From Rhodopseudomonas sp. BAL398 (lineage in GTDB: Bacteria; Pseudomonadota; Alphaproteobacteria; Rhizobiales; Xanthobacteraceae): a DNA stretch of 64,000 nt. The notes below the pieces were generated by a model. That model saw nothing but the letters and a program-made list of their open reading frames with translations, did no database searches and was not told the origin of the DNA. Location of the stretch: the NCBI RefSeq assembly GCF_033001325.1, contig NZ_CP133111.1, forward strand, positions 1,798,001-1,862,000, given 5' to 3'. Shown piece after piece: positions 47,074 to 55,901 of the stretch; the first letter of the stretch is position 1; every line of letters starts with the position of its first letter. The position numbers were made by a program, and so were the translations under genes.

Positions 47074-48021
47074 TCAGGCCGGCTCGACCGGAGTCAGGAC
47101 CGGACGCCCGGCAAAATGCGCCGCGAGGTTTTCGATTGCCAGCGTCGTGGTGGCGGCGACCGCCTCCGGCGAGCGACCGGCGATATGCGGCGTCAGCACC
47201 ACATGGCCGAGTGACAGCAGGCCCTCCGGCACCACCGGCTCGCCTTCGACGACGTCGAGCGCCGCGCCGGCGATCCGGTGCTGCCTCAGGGCATCGATCA
47301 GCGCCACGGTATCGACCACGCTGCCGCGCGCAATGTTGACGAGAAAACCGTCGGGGCCAACCGCGGTCAGCACCGCCGCATCGACCAGATGTCGTGTCGC
47401 CGGCCCACCCGGCGTGGCGATGATCAAGTAGTCGCACCAGGCGGCAAGCGCGGCCGGCGATGGCCGATAAAGATAATCGACGTCGTTGCGCGGTTTGCGA
47501 TTGTGATAGGCGACCTGCATCTCAAAGCCGCGATGAGCGCGCCTCGCGATCTGGTCGCCGATGTTGCCGAGACCCAGAACGCCGAGCTTCTTGCCGAACA
47601 GCAGCGGCCGCGGCGTGCGAATCTCCTTCCATCCGCCACGCCGCAGCGTGGCATCCGCATTCGGAATGCCGCGCACCACCGACAGCAACAGCGCCATGGC
47701 GTGATCGGCGACCGAGGCATCATTGGTGCCGGCACCATTGGTGACCACGATGCCGCGCGCGCCTGCCGCCACCAGATCGATGTTTTCGTAGCCGGCACCG
47801 AGCGCGCAGACGATCTCGAGACGGGGCAGCCTCGCGATCTCCTCGGCCCGAAGCCCGGTCGATCCATTGGTCAGCACCGCGCGGATGTTGTTTCCCGCTT
47901 CGGACATCCTGGCGGCGCGCTCGGCCGGCGTCAGCGCCAGATCAACGTGAAACCCGGCGGCCTGAAACCGCGCGAGATTTTCCGGCAACAATTCGACGAG
48001 AACCAACAATTCGCATGCCAT
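47074..48021 (-). CDS. D-2-hydroxyacid dehydrogenase (NAD(P)-binding)
   Basis: A 315-residue member of the D-isomer 2-hydroxyacid dehydrogenase family. The nucleotide loop is GVLGLGNIGDQIARR, and the catalytic set is Arg in NIARGSVVD, Glu in VVEGEPVVP and His in LTPHIAGRS. Relatives reduce glyoxylate, hydroxypyruvate or 2-ketogluconate; the substrate is not assignable. The start at 48021 has GAGG 8 nt upstream. Confidence 0.92.
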   Translation of the reverse strand: MACELLVLVELLPENLARFQAAGFHVDLALTPAERAARMSEAGNNIRAVLTNGSTGLRAEEIARLPRLEIVCALGAGYENIDLVAAGARGIVVTNGAGTNDASVADHAMALLLSVVRGIPNADATLRRGGWKEIRTPRPLLFGKKLGVLGLGNIGDQIARRAHRGFEMQVAYHNRKPRNDVDYLYRPSPAALAAWCDYLIIATPGGPATRHLVDAAVLTAVGPDGFLVNIARGSVVDTVALIDALRQHRIAGAALDVVEGEPVVPEGLLSLGHVVLTPHIAGRSPEAVAATTTLAIENLAAHFAGRPVLTPVEPA

Positions 48022-48195
48022 GTCGGCGACCTCGTCCGGAGATGAATTTCATCGTATATCGAGCGGTGCCGCACCGGGCGCAAGTATTTGGCCCGCAATG
48101 CAGCGTTGCGATCAGGCGTTTCGCATAATCAATCCAAAGTCGCGCCGCCGGCCTCGTGGCGGTGAGGCTTGCATGCTAGGTTGGGCAACATCGCA

Positions 48196-48777
48196 ATGGA
48201 CAACGAGATCGCCGTGCCCGACACCATCGAATTCCTGAAAACCCGCCGCTCGGTGAAGCCGCGCGAGATGACCGAACCCGGCCCCTCCCCGGCCGATCTC
48301 GACACCATTCTGACTCTGGGCGCGCGGGTGCCGGATCATGGCAAGCTGGCGCCGTGGCGCTTCATCGTATTTGAGGGCGAGGCGCGCGCGCGGGCCGGCG
48401 AGTTGATCGGCAAAGTGTTCGCGGCCAAAAACCCCGCCGCGCCGCAGGCCGATATCGACGCCGAAAAGGGCCGGCTGCTGGAGGCGCCGCTGGTGATCGC
48501 GGTGGTCAGCTCGATCAAGCCGCACCCGCAAATTCCGCCGTGGGAGCAGGAATTGTCGGCCGGCGCCAGCGCCTCGGCGCTCGTCACCGCCGCCACCGCG
48601 CTCGGCTACGGCGCCAACTGGCTGACCGGCTGGTTCGCCTATGACCGCGAGGTCCTTGCCGGTCTTGGCCTGGCGCCCGAGGAGAAAATCGCCGGCTTCA
48701 TCCATATCGGCACCAAGTCGCGCACGCCCAGCGAACGCCCGCGTCCGACGCTGGCAGATATCGTCACGCGGTTTTAG
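48196..48777 (+). CDS. Nitroreductase family protein (YdjA-like)
   Basis: A 193-residue compact nitroreductase with TIEFLKTRRSVKPREM at the N terminus, RVPDHGKLAPWRFIV (FMN contacts) and GYGANWLTGW. This short form resembles E. coli YdjA. The start at 48196 (MDNEIAVPD) is preferred to a TTG at 48169. Substrate unknown. The 3' flank carries a remnant of repeat family B at 48791-48809. Confidence 0.88.
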   Translation: MDNEIAVPDTIEFLKTRRSVKPREMTEPGPSPADLDTILTLGARVPDHGKLAPWRFIVFEGEARARAGELIGKVFAAKNPAAPQADIDAEKGRLLEAPLVIAVVSSIKPHPQIPPWEQELSAGASASALVTAATALGYGANWLTGWFAYDREVLAGLGLAPEEKIAGFIHIGTKSRTPSERPRPTLADIVTRF

Positions 48778-48790
48778 GTTCGGCGTCTTG

Positions 48791-48809
48791 GCGAGCCGAG
48801 GCCGGCGCG
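48791..48809. repeat. Remnant half of repeat family B
   Basis: Nineteen bases identical to the left arm interior of the element at 20904-21011 (GCGAGCCGAGGCCGGCGCG, there starting at 20911). The other half and the inner stem are missing. Confidence 0.55.
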
Positions 48810-48851
48810 CCGCGCGGTCTTTTGCGTCAAACTCCGAGAGCCAAAACCGCG

Positions 48852-49916
48852 CTAGCGCGCCAGCACTTCGACTTCGCCGTCGACGCCGTTGACGACATTG
48901 AAGCCGCGCTCGAACATCTTGCCTTCGTTCTTGGCGATGGCGCGGTATTCGCCCTCCGACAGCACCACGCGGGGAAACGCGCCGATCGATTCTTTGATGA
49001 CGTCGCCGCCCGGCGTGATCACCGACCAGGCGGTGTTGGCCAGCGCCTCGCCGCCCTTGTCGCTGACCAGCTTCAGGGTGATGACGGCGGCGCGGTGGGT
49101 GACGATCACGTCGGTCAGTTTGCCGGCCTGAACGCGGATGTCGGAGCGCACCACCGAATTGGCGTCGCCATAATTGGAGACGATGTAATAGGTCCCCTCC
49201 GGCACCAGCACGACGTCGCCGGCCGCAACATTGGGCACCAGCGGCGGACGCTGATTGCCGTCGAACTGGCTGCCCTTGTAGATGGCGAATGAAATCTGGT
49301 TCTGCGGAATCTTCGAGGTGCCGACCCGCCCCTCGAGGCGCAACCCGCCGGCGGGCAACACGAAGGCTTCGCGTTCGGTCTCGGCCTTCAAGGTCACCGG
49401 CCGCACCGCGCTGACCAGACCCAGAGCGACGTGAACCACATAGTTTCCCGGCGGCAACACGATGTTGGGGGTCGCGCCGTGATCCTCGCGGACCAGCTTG
49501 AAGGCACCGGTGGTGTCCGGGCGATCGGAATAGACCCGCCAGATCAGCCCGCCATTGATGACCGGCAGATCGTTGCCGTAGCGCGCGGTCAGCGCCAGCA
49601 CGCCCTGGCTCGCCGGCGGCGGCGTGGTGGTGAGCGGTGGCGCGGCCGGCGGTGTCACCGCCGAGACCGGCGGCTGCGTCAGCGGCGCCGGCAAGGTCGG
49701 GGACGACGCCGCACCCGATGGCGGAGCCAGGCTGATCGCACCGCCCGACGGCACGTCCGGGACCAGGCCTGGCGGTACCGGGGGCGGACGATCGCCGAAC
49801 AATTGCGCCGATGCCGGATTTGTGACGAATGACAGCGCCAGCAAGGCCAGCGCAAGCACCAGCTTCAGGCCGCCTCGCTGCCCCTTTTTGTTGTCATCGT
49901 TACCGCTCGAAACCAT
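48852..49916 (-). CDS. Secreted proline-rich protein of unknown function
   Basis: A 354-residue protein with a signal peptide (hydrophobic LKLVLALALLALSFVTN, cleavage near ASA). A 60-residue Pro/Ala/Thr-rich linker follows, then several beta-rich repeats: GNYVVHVALGLVSAVRPVTL, EGTYYIVSNYGDANSVV and EGEYRAIAKNEGKMF each look like one transthyretin-like or carboxypeptidase-regulatory-like unit. Function unknown. The ATG at 49916 is the most plausible start although no good ribosome site is seen. Divergent from the patatin gene at 50214. Confidence 0.72.
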   Translation of the reverse strand: MVSSGNDDNKKGQRGGLKLVLALALLALSFVTNPASAQLFGDRPPPVPPGLVPDVPSGGAISLAPPSGAASSPTLPAPLTQPPVSAVTPPAAPPLTTTPPPASQGVLALTARYGNDLPVINGGLIWRVYSDRPDTTGAFKLVREDHGATPNIVLPPGNYVVHVALGLVSAVRPVTLKAETEREAFVLPAGGLRLEGRVGTSKIPQNQISFAIYKGSQFDGNQRPPLVPNVAAGDVVLVPEGTYYIVSNYGDANSVVRSDIRVQAGKLTDVIVTHRAAVITLKLVSDKGGEALANTAWSVITPGGDVIKESIGAFPRVVLSEGEYRAIAKNEGKMFERGFNVVNGVDGEVEVLAR

Positions 49917-50213
49917 GGCGATGGTTTTCACTGAAAACGAGGCAAATTCAAGCCTATGGTCGAATATGTCGAAGCCGGAAACTGGCCGTGAATCGGACAT
50001 CGCGCGATCGATTCGCCGCACCGTCATGATTCCCGCGTAGGTGGACAGGTATCCAAGGAGGGTTTGGCGCCGCCATGGCATTAATCAAGCGTTTGAAGCG
50101 ATGTGGCACGATCCCCGCAAGCGCGCTTAAATCGTTCCCTGGTGTGCGATTCTCGGCGCTGGCTTCGGCGAGATTCTTCGCAATTGCCGAATATCAGGCC
50201 GAGGAGGCCCGCA

Positions 50214-51251
50214 GTGCTGGATAATCTGATCGGACGCAGTCCGAACCAATCGCCCGCTCGGGCCAATGTCGGGCTCGACAGCATCCGGCGGCCGGTGATC
50301 GGCCTGGCGCTGGGCGGCGGCGCCGCGCGCGGCTTCGCCCATATCGGCATCATCAAGACCCTGCTCGCCAACGGCATCGTGCCCGACGTCGTGGTCGGCA
50401 CCTCGATCGGCGCGGTGGTCGGCGGCGCCTATGTGGCCGGCCATCTCGACACGCTGGAGCAATGGGCCTGCAGCCTGCAGCCGCGCAATATCCTGAGCTA
50501 TCTCGACATCCGCCTCAATGGCTCCGGCCTGATCGGCGGCGGCAAGCTCGCCGCCCAGCTCGAGGCCACGCTCGGCCAGGTCCAGATCCAGGACCTCACC
50601 CAGAAATTCGCCTCGGTCGCCACCGAGGTTCGCACCGGCCACGAGATCTGGCTGACCCAGGGCCGCGTCGTCGACGCGCTGCGCGCCTCCTACGCGCTGC
50701 CCGGAATTTTCGCCCCGGTGCTGATCGGCGATCGCTGGCTGGTCGACGGCGCCCTGGTCAACCCGGTGCCGGTCTCGGCGGCGCGCGCGCTGGGCGCCGA
50801 AATCGTCATCGCGGCCAATGTTTCCAGCGATGTGTTCGGACACGGCACGACCATCTTCGCGCATGGGACACCGATCGAAGAAGAGGTTGAGCCGGTGGTC
50901 GAGCCTGCGCCGGCAAGACGCGGAATTGGCAGGTTTTTTTCGCCTGAGCGAATCGTCAAGCAGGAGATTTTCGGCAGCAATGGACGGCCCGGGATTTCCA
51001 AGGTGATGATGGATGCGTTCAACATCATGCAGGATCGCATCACCCGCGCGCGGCTGGCGGGCGATCCGCCCGACCTGCTGATCTCGCCGCGGGTCGGCAA
51101 GATCGGATGGTTCGACTTCCATCGCGCCGAGGAAATGATCGGTCACGGTGCCCGCGCCGCCGAGCGCGCCATCGAATCGATCCGCGAAGCCATCGAGATC
51201 GTGGGCCCCGAAGCCGGCGAGCCGAACGCCAAGATCGAGTCCGCGGGGTAG
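50214..51251 (+). CDS. Patatin-like phospholipase (RssA-like)
   Basis: A 345-residue serine lipid hydrolase: oxyanion loop GLALGGGAARGFAHIG, nucleophile Ser64 in GTSIG, and catalytic Asp178 in WLVDGALVNP. Family members deacylate phospholipids. No signal peptide, so it is cytoplasmic or peripheral. The start is a GTG at 50214 with GGAGG 7 nt upstream; the longer frame to 50103 is Arg-rich and unlike the family. The C-terminal 90 residues form a helical extension. Confidence 0.92.
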   Translation: MLDNLIGRSPNQSPARANVGLDSIRRPVIGLALGGGAARGFAHIGIIKTLLANGIVPDVVVGTSIGAVVGGAYVAGHLDTLEQWACSLQPRNILSYLDIRLNGSGLIGGGKLAAQLEATLGQVQIQDLTQKFASVATEVRTGHEIWLTQGRVVDALRASYALPGIFAPVLIGDRWLVDGALVNPVPVSAARALGAEIVIAANVSSDVFGHGTTIFAHGTPIEEEVEPVVEPAPARRGIGRFFSPERIVKQEIFGSNGRPGISKVMMDAFNIMQDRITRARLAGDPPDLLISPRVGKIGWFDFHRAEEMIGHGARAAERAIESIREAIEIVGPEAGEPNAKIESAG

Positions 51252-51293
51252 CGGGCGCACCCGCATTCCCCGCCCTCGCAAACCCGGACGCAG

Positions 51294-51767
51294 TCAGCCG
51301 CGACGCGCCGCCGCGATCGCAGCGACGTCGATCTTGCGCATCGTCATCATCGCATCGAACGCGCGCTTGGCTTGGTCGCCACCGGCCGCCAGGGCCTCGG
51401 TCAGCACACGCGGGGTGATCTGCCAGGAAATGCCCCATCTGTCCTTGCACCAGCCGCACGCGCTCTCCTGGCCGCCGTCGCTGACGATGGCGTTCCAATA
51501 GCTGTCGGTCTCGGCCTGATCCTCGGTGGCAATCTGAAACGAGAACGCTTCATTGTGCTTGAAAGCCGGACCGCCGTTGAGGCCGAGACACGCGACCCCG
51601 GCGACGCTGAATTCGACCGTGAGCACGTCTCCCTCCTTGCCGGATGGGTAGTCACCCGGCGCACGGTGGATCGCCCCCACGCTGCTGTCTGGAAACGTCT
51701 TTGCGTAAAACCGGGCCGCCGCCTCGGCCTCCTTGTCGTACCACAGACAAATCGTGTTCTTCGCCAT
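51294..51767 (-). CDS. VOC family (PhnB/3-demethylubiquinone-type) protein
   Basis: A 157-residue glyoxalase-fold protein with the typical start ICLWYDKEAEAAARFYAKTF and FKHNEAFSFQIATEDQAETD, then CGWCKDRWGISWQITPRVL. The family is structurally known but mostly of unknown activity. The start at 51767 has AGGA 7 nt upstream; a longer in-frame start at 51800 is possible. It lies upstream of nothing else on its strand until the patatin. Confidence 0.85.
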   Translation of the reverse strand: MAKNTICLWYDKEAEAAARFYAKTFPDSSVGAIHRAPGDYPSGKEGDVLTVEFSVAGVACLGLNGGPAFKHNEAFSFQIATEDQAETDSYWNAIVSDGGQESACGWCKDRWGISWQITPRVLTEALAAGGDQAKRAFDAMMTMRKIDVAAIAAARRG

Positions 51768-51834
51768 TGCATGTCCTATCGTTTCGACCGCGTTGCTCAT
51801 TGTCGTCCGCCGCCGCAGCGGCCGCACGCGGCGA

Positions 51835-52194
51835 TCACATGCCGCCCATCGGCTTCACCAGCATGACTTCGATCGATGACTGCGGAATTTGCAGATGCGG
51901 GTGATCCTTGAAGGCCAGCGCTGCGGCCTCGTGGGACTGAGCTTCGACGAATGAATACAGCATGATGTCGTTGCTGATGTCCGAGACCCCGCTCGCAGTG
52001 ATGCGCTTGGTCTTGCCGCCGACCTCCGTGCCGACGATCATGGCGGCATGTTCGCCCATCCATTTTCCCCACGCGGCCTGCATCTTCTGTTCTTCGGGTT
52101 CCCTGATCGCAGGGTCGGTCTTCACCCAGTCCGCCACGACCGCGGCGGGAATGAGATAGAGGACGAGAAACTTCTGTTTGGTCGCGTCGGTCAT
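51835..52194 (-). CDS. YCII-like/DGPF-like small protein
   Basis: A 119-residue protein (MTDATKQKFLVLYLIPAAVV, SFVEAQSHEAAALAFKDHPHL, and SSIEVMLVKPMGGM at the end) resembling YCII-domain ferredoxin-like proteins, whose activity is unknown. AAGGA is 6 nt before the ATG at 52194; the longer frame upstream has no family features. It is adjacent to the VOC gene on the same strand, separated by 67 bp, and may be cotranscribed. Confidence 0.72.
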   Translation of the reverse strand: MTDATKQKFLVLYLIPAAVVADWVKTDPAIREPEEQKMQAAWGKWMGEHAAMIVGTEVGGKTKRITASGVSDISNDIMLYSFVEAQSHEAAALAFKDHPHLQIPQSSIEVMLVKPMGGM

Positions 52195-52435
52195 GGTTTT
52201 TCCTTCGGCTCGCACGCTGGTTTCGATCATGCGCGAAGGACGAAGCACGCCGAGGCCAGCCGACATCACCCCAAGTTTTTTTCGATACGATCGCCCGGCG
52301 GTCAGGACCGGCGGGCTTGGTCCTGCCGCGACCGACTCCGCCACGCCGTCAACCGCGGTCACAGCGCAGCGGCGCCACCGCCGCCGGGATCGGAAAACAG
52401 GCGCGGGTCGCGACCGCGCGCCGCAGACCAGCCGC

Positions 52436-52864
52436 TCAGGCCGATTTGATGTAGTCGTGCAGCGCCTGCTGCTCGCTCTCGAATTCGCGCAGCCGCCATT
52501 TGACGACGTCGCCGATCGAGATCAGCCCGATGATGTTGTCGTCTTCGATCACCGGCAGATGGCGGAATTTACCCGACGTCATCATCTCCATGATGGCGCC
52601 GACGCTGTCGCCCGGCCGGCAATTGATCACCTTGCGGGTCATCACCGCGCTGACCGGCTGCTCGAGCACCGCGGCGCCGCGTTCGCCGAGCACGCGCACC
52701 ACGTCGCGTTCCGACAGGATGCCCTGGATGCGCCGCTCGCTCAGCACCAGCACCGCCCCGATCCGACGCTCCGCCAGGATCGTCACCGCGGCCGACAGCC
52801 AGGTATCCGGCTCGACACTGACGATGTGGTGGCCCTTGGACTCAAGAATGGCACGGACTGTCAT
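52436..52864 (-). CDS. Tandem CBS domain protein
   Basis: A 142-residue protein consisting of two CBS domains: residues about 8-60 (TWLSAAVTILAERRIGAVLV, GILSERDVVRVLGERG) and about 75-130 (GDSVGAIMEMMTSGKFRHLPV, GLISIGDVVKWRL). CBS pairs bind adenine nucleotides and regulate partner proteins. The partner is unknown and no effector gene is adjacent. Confidence 0.9.
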   Translation of the reverse strand: MTVRAILESKGHHIVSVEPDTWLSAAVTILAERRIGAVLVLSERRIQGILSERDVVRVLGERGAAVLEQPVSAVMTRKVINCRPGDSVGAIMEMMTSGKFRHLPVIEDDNIIGLISIGDVVKWRLREFESEQQALHDYIKSA

Positions 52865-53075
52865 GGTCGCCTCCCAAAGTTCGCACGCCCGTTGCGGGCA
52901 CGGTCTCTTATTGTCGAGTCGTCAACCAACTGATCAGTTTCAAATTCGGCTGCGCGTGCGATCCGGCGCATTCGGCAGGCGCACGCGGCGCTGGGTGCGA
53001 TCACCCCAGATGCAAATGATACCGATTAATGATGACTGAAACCGGTCCGCGCCGCAAGCGCCGCGGAGTTCGGAC

Positions 53076-53840
53076 CTACAATCCCGGCACGGGGCGGTCG
53101 TCGTGGTTGGCCGGGACCGGGTCGAATAGCGAGAACAGCAACAGGCCGGCGACAAACCCGCCGATATGCGCCTGCCAGGCCACGCTGACGCCCTCGGTGC
53201 CGATCGCAATCGAGCCGATCCCGAACACGATGTTGATGCCGAACCAGACCGCCAGAAACCCCAGCACCCGCGGGTCGCGCAGCGCGCGCGACAGCGACAG
53301 CGCTGGCACCCGGGCCGCCGCGTCGGCGTCGCCGCGGCGCAGCGACAGAAAACTGCCCTTGACGAAGGCAAAGCGGATCGCCGCCGCCATCGCGCCGGAC
53401 ACCGAGGCCGATGCGCCGATCATCGGCGCCATCGCGTGTTCATGGGTCAACAGATGGGCCAGCGCGCCGGCGGCCGCCGTCACCGCCATGAACAGGAAGA
53501 ACCGCACCGCGCCGAAGCGGCGCGCCAGCGCGCTGCCGAACGGCAGCAGCCACAGCACGTTGAACACGATGTGGCTGAGATTGGCGTGCAGCAGCGAATA
53601 GGTCAGAAAGGTCCAGACCTTGGCGCCGTCGCCGCCGGGAAACGGCAGCGACAGCAGGGTGGTATCGTAGCGTTTCGGAATGAAGCCGAACACTTCGATG
53701 GTCCAGTATTCCAGATCGGGCGGCAGCAGAACGCGCAAGTGAACGACGGCCAACAGCGCCACATAGGCCGTCAGGGCGCCCGGAATGGTCAGGATCGGTT
53801 CGCGCGGCGGCTCCGGGGGCAATTCGAGCGAAGATTCCAA
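53076..53840 (-). CDS. Rhomboid family intramembrane serine protease
   Basis: A 254-residue membrane protein with six or so helices. HANLSHIVFNVLWLLPFG is the helix-2 H-x-x-x-N element, GASASVSG contains the likely nucleophile Ser144, and AHIGGFVAG carries catalytic His225. The Gly after the Ser in the usual GxSG motif is Ala here. Rhomboids cleave membrane-anchored substrates within the bilayer; no substrate is evident. A terminator-like hairpin and candidate small RNA follow further upstream at 53963-54064. Confidence 0.88.
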   Translation of the reverse strand: MESSLELPPEPPREPILTIPGALTAYVALLAVVHLRVLLPPDLEYWTIEVFGFIPKRYDTTLLSLPFPGGDGAKVWTFLTYSLLHANLSHIVFNVLWLLPFGSALARRFGAVRFFLFMAVTAAAGALAHLLTHEHAMAPMIGASASVSGAMAAAIRFAFVKGSFLSLRRGDADAAARVPALSLSRALRDPRVLGFLAVWFGINIVFGIGSIAIGTEGVSVAWQAHIGGFVAGLLLFSLFDPVPANHDDRPVPGL

Positions 53841-53962
53841 GGGCCACGACCTGATACGAGCGGCTCACGCGAGCGACACGACCAAATAGGCGGCTTGGCA
53901 GGGCGGCGCAAGCCAAGGATCGGACCGGGTGCGGGTTCCAGGACCACCGACCCGCCCCCACG

Positions 53963-53993
53963 AAAAAGGGGAAGGCTCTGAGAAGCCCTCCCC
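53963..53993 (-). terminator. Rho-independent terminator (minus strand)
   Basis: Stem GGGGAGGGCTT/GAGCCTTCCCC (with two wobble pairs) and loop CTCA, followed by U5. No annotated minus-strand gene ends directly upstream of it: the nearest, a Crp-type gene, ends about 870 bp away beyond a plus-strand gene. Confidence 0.65.
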
Positions 53994-54064
53994 TGGTCGA
54001 TACCGGTCTTTCGCGCAGGAGTCCCCACCCCTCCCCTCGCGACGACCAGCTTGTTTTGCAGCCA
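53963..54064 (-). ncRNA. Candidate structured small RNA with rho-independent terminator
   Basis: On the minus strand this 100-nt stretch folds into nested stems CTGGTCG/CGACCAG (53993-53999 with 54043-54049) and TCGCG/CGCGA (54011-54015 with 54038-54042), around a G-rich loop. It ends in an 11-bp hairpin (53968-53993) followed by five U residues (53963-53967). A TAATAC -10-like box lies at 54069-54074. No coding frame or known family is recognised. Confidence 0.4.
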
Positions 54065-54154
54065 CCCTGTATTAGCGGCGTCGATGCCTGGAGAACACCG
54101 GCGCCGTGGACCCGCGCAACCTAGCCGCCCGGCGACGGCTCGCAAAGCTGATAG

Positions 54155-54169
54155 TTAATTTAACGTTAA
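54155..54169. promoter_or_regulatory. Perfect CtrA box (TTAA-N7-TTAA)
   Basis: TTAA-TTTAACG-TTAA matches the CtrA full-site consensus and lies 156 bp before the PAS protein gene. The core includes overlapping TTAAC repeats. The rest of 53841-54325 holds the small RNA candidate and no other gene. Confidence 0.6.
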
Positions 54170-54325
54170 CGCCATCCAGTCGCGGCCGCCGGGGGCAAAA
54201 CCCGCTTGCGGCATGGACGGTGCAAGTCCCGTTGAGCAAAACTGCATTGCGGACCAAAGCTGCGCAAAACCGGGACACACCTGTCCCCAAAACCGCGCTG
54301 CCAGGTCAAGGGCGAGTAACGGGTC

Positions 54326-54883
54326 ATGAAACATCCCTCCAACCGCGCATTTTTCGCCTATTGGGACGACAAGCGCTGCGGCGGCGCCGCGCCCGAGCGC
54401 AGCGAGATCGAACCCAGCGAAGTGCGCGACCTGCTCGCCGATATTTTCGTGCTGTCCTACGACGCCGACACCTACCCGTTCCGGGTGGCGGGCACCCGGG
54501 TCTGCGCCCTGCTCGGCCGCGACCTCAAGGGCCAGGGATTTGCCGCGCTGTTCGCGCCCGACAGTCGCAGCGAGGTCGCGGATATTCTGGGCATCGTCGC
54601 CGAGGACACGCTCGCGGTCATTGCCGGCATCGTCGCCAAGACGACGCGGGGAGACACCGTCAACCTGGAATTGCTGCTGCTGCCATTCAACACCCGCCCG
54701 CACACCCCGCTCAGCCTGACCGGCTTGCTGGCGCCGTTCGGCGAGCCCGGCGCCGGGACGCTCGGGGAATTCACGCTGACATCGTGGCGCACGATCGGCC
54801 AGCAACCGCGCCGCTTCACGCCGCGGGCACTGCGCAAATGGTCGGTGGTGCAAGGCCTGACGGTCTATGAGGGGCTGCGCTGA
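54326..54883 (+). CDS. PAS domain-containing protein (PAS_5 type)
   Basis: A 185-residue protein with a single PAS-like domain (about residues 25-130: IFVLSYDADTYPFRVAGTR, LLGRDLKGQGFAALF). This PAS_5 type is typical of alphaproteobacteria; ligand unknown. No output domain is fused, so it probably modulates a partner. A perfect CtrA box lies 156 bp upstream. Its 3' end overlaps the convergent Crp-type gene by 19 bp. Confidence 0.82.
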   Translation: MKHPSNRAFFAYWDDKRCGGAAPERSEIEPSEVRDLLADIFVLSYDADTYPFRVAGTRVCALLGRDLKGQGFAALFAPDSRSEVADILGIVAEDTLAVIAGIVAKTTRGDTVNLELLLLPFNTRPHTPLSLTGLLAPFGEPGAGTLGEFTLTSWRTIGQQPRRFTPRALRKWSVVQGLTVYEGLR

Positions 54884-55632
54884 GCCAACCCATCGTCGAA
54901 ACGGGAATGACGTCGCGGCTGCGGATCGTTGCAAACGAGATCGTGGCTGATGTGATCGGCCATGGAGCACTCGCATGAGCGCCGGATCAGACCGGCCAGA
55001 TCGGTGATTTCGAGATCGCCCCGGCTGTAGCGGATCACGCCTGCGCGCCGCAACGCATGCGCGACCAGCGAGATCGTATTGCGTTGCACCGCCAGCATCT
55101 GAGCCATCGCCTCCTGGGTCAGCGTCATCCGCCCGCTGCGGGACAATTCGCGCAGCTGCAATAGCCGGCGGCACAGCCGGGCCTCGACGCCATGCGAGGC
55201 ATTGCAGGCGGCGATCTGCTCGGCCTGCATGATCTGGGTAGATAGGTGCTGCATCAACGCGGCGCGCAAGGCCGGGCTGCTGTCAGCCGCCGCACGAAAA
55301 TGCCCGACATCGATCACCGACGCCCGTCCCGGATAGCGCATCATTGCCGACGTCAACGACAGCTCGCCGAACAATGCGGAGGCGCCGAACACCCCGTCGC
55401 GGCCGATCATCGCCACCTCGACAAGGTCGCCCTGGCCCACACTGATCATGCTGGAGATGACGCCCTGGTGGGGGAAATAGACCCGCTGCAACGGCCGCCC
55501 GGCCTCGATCAGCACCTGCCCGCACAGCAGATCGATCGGCCTGAGATGCCCGAGCAACAACGCGTAATCCTTCGCCGGCAGCGAATCCAGCAAGCCATTC
55601 GGTGATTGGCGGATCATCGGCATGACATCCAT
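54865..55632 (-). CDS. Crp/Fnr family transcriptional regulator
   Basis: A 255-residue regulator. An N-terminal cyclic-nucleotide-binding fold (about residues 15-150: LIEAGRPLQRVYFPHQGVIS, VAMIGRDGVFGASALF) is followed by a C-terminal winged helix (TQEAMAQMLAVQRNTISLVA). The FNR Cys cluster is absent, so it is not a classical oxygen sensor. The recognition helix VQRNTISLV differs from Crp and Fnr. Start MDVMPMIRQ at 55632 is a choice; MPMIRQ at 55623 is also possible. Paralogue of the next gene. Confidence 0.85.
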   Translation of the reverse strand: MDVMPMIRQSPNGLLDSLPAKDYALLLGHLRPIDLLCGQVLIEAGRPLQRVYFPHQGVISSMISVGQGDLVEVAMIGRDGVFGASALFGELSLTSAMMRYPGRASVIDVGHFRAAADSSPALRAALMQHLSTQIMQAEQIAACNASHGVEARLCRRLLQLRELSRSGRMTLTQEAMAQMLAVQRNTISLVAHALRRAGVIRYSRGDLEITDLAGLIRRSCECSMADHISHDLVCNDPQPRRHSRFDDGLAQRSPS

Positions 55633-55901
55633 TCCGGCCAAAATGGCGGGGCTATCGAAGATCGCGGTGGCGGCTAAGTCGTCAGAGCTGAGGCGCCGGG
55701 CGCCGAACCCACAAGACGCAAAACTCACGAGTCCGTCACGGCAAAACATCGCGCAGGTCGCGGCAACTAATCTACTTGGTATTACTACGCGGTCCTTCGC
55801 TATATTGATCAATATTGCTCATTTCATTATCAAGCCGATCGCCGTGCACCGATCCGATTGCCGCGGCGGACACAGGCGTTGAATGGCAGAGCGGCTGAAT
55901 A

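Noticed and set aside
54181-54325. Possible riboswitch or intron-like motif before the PAS gene (GGTGCAAGTCCCG)
   Set aside because: Only a short resemblance to group II intron or riboswitch elements; no surrounding conserved structure could be seen.
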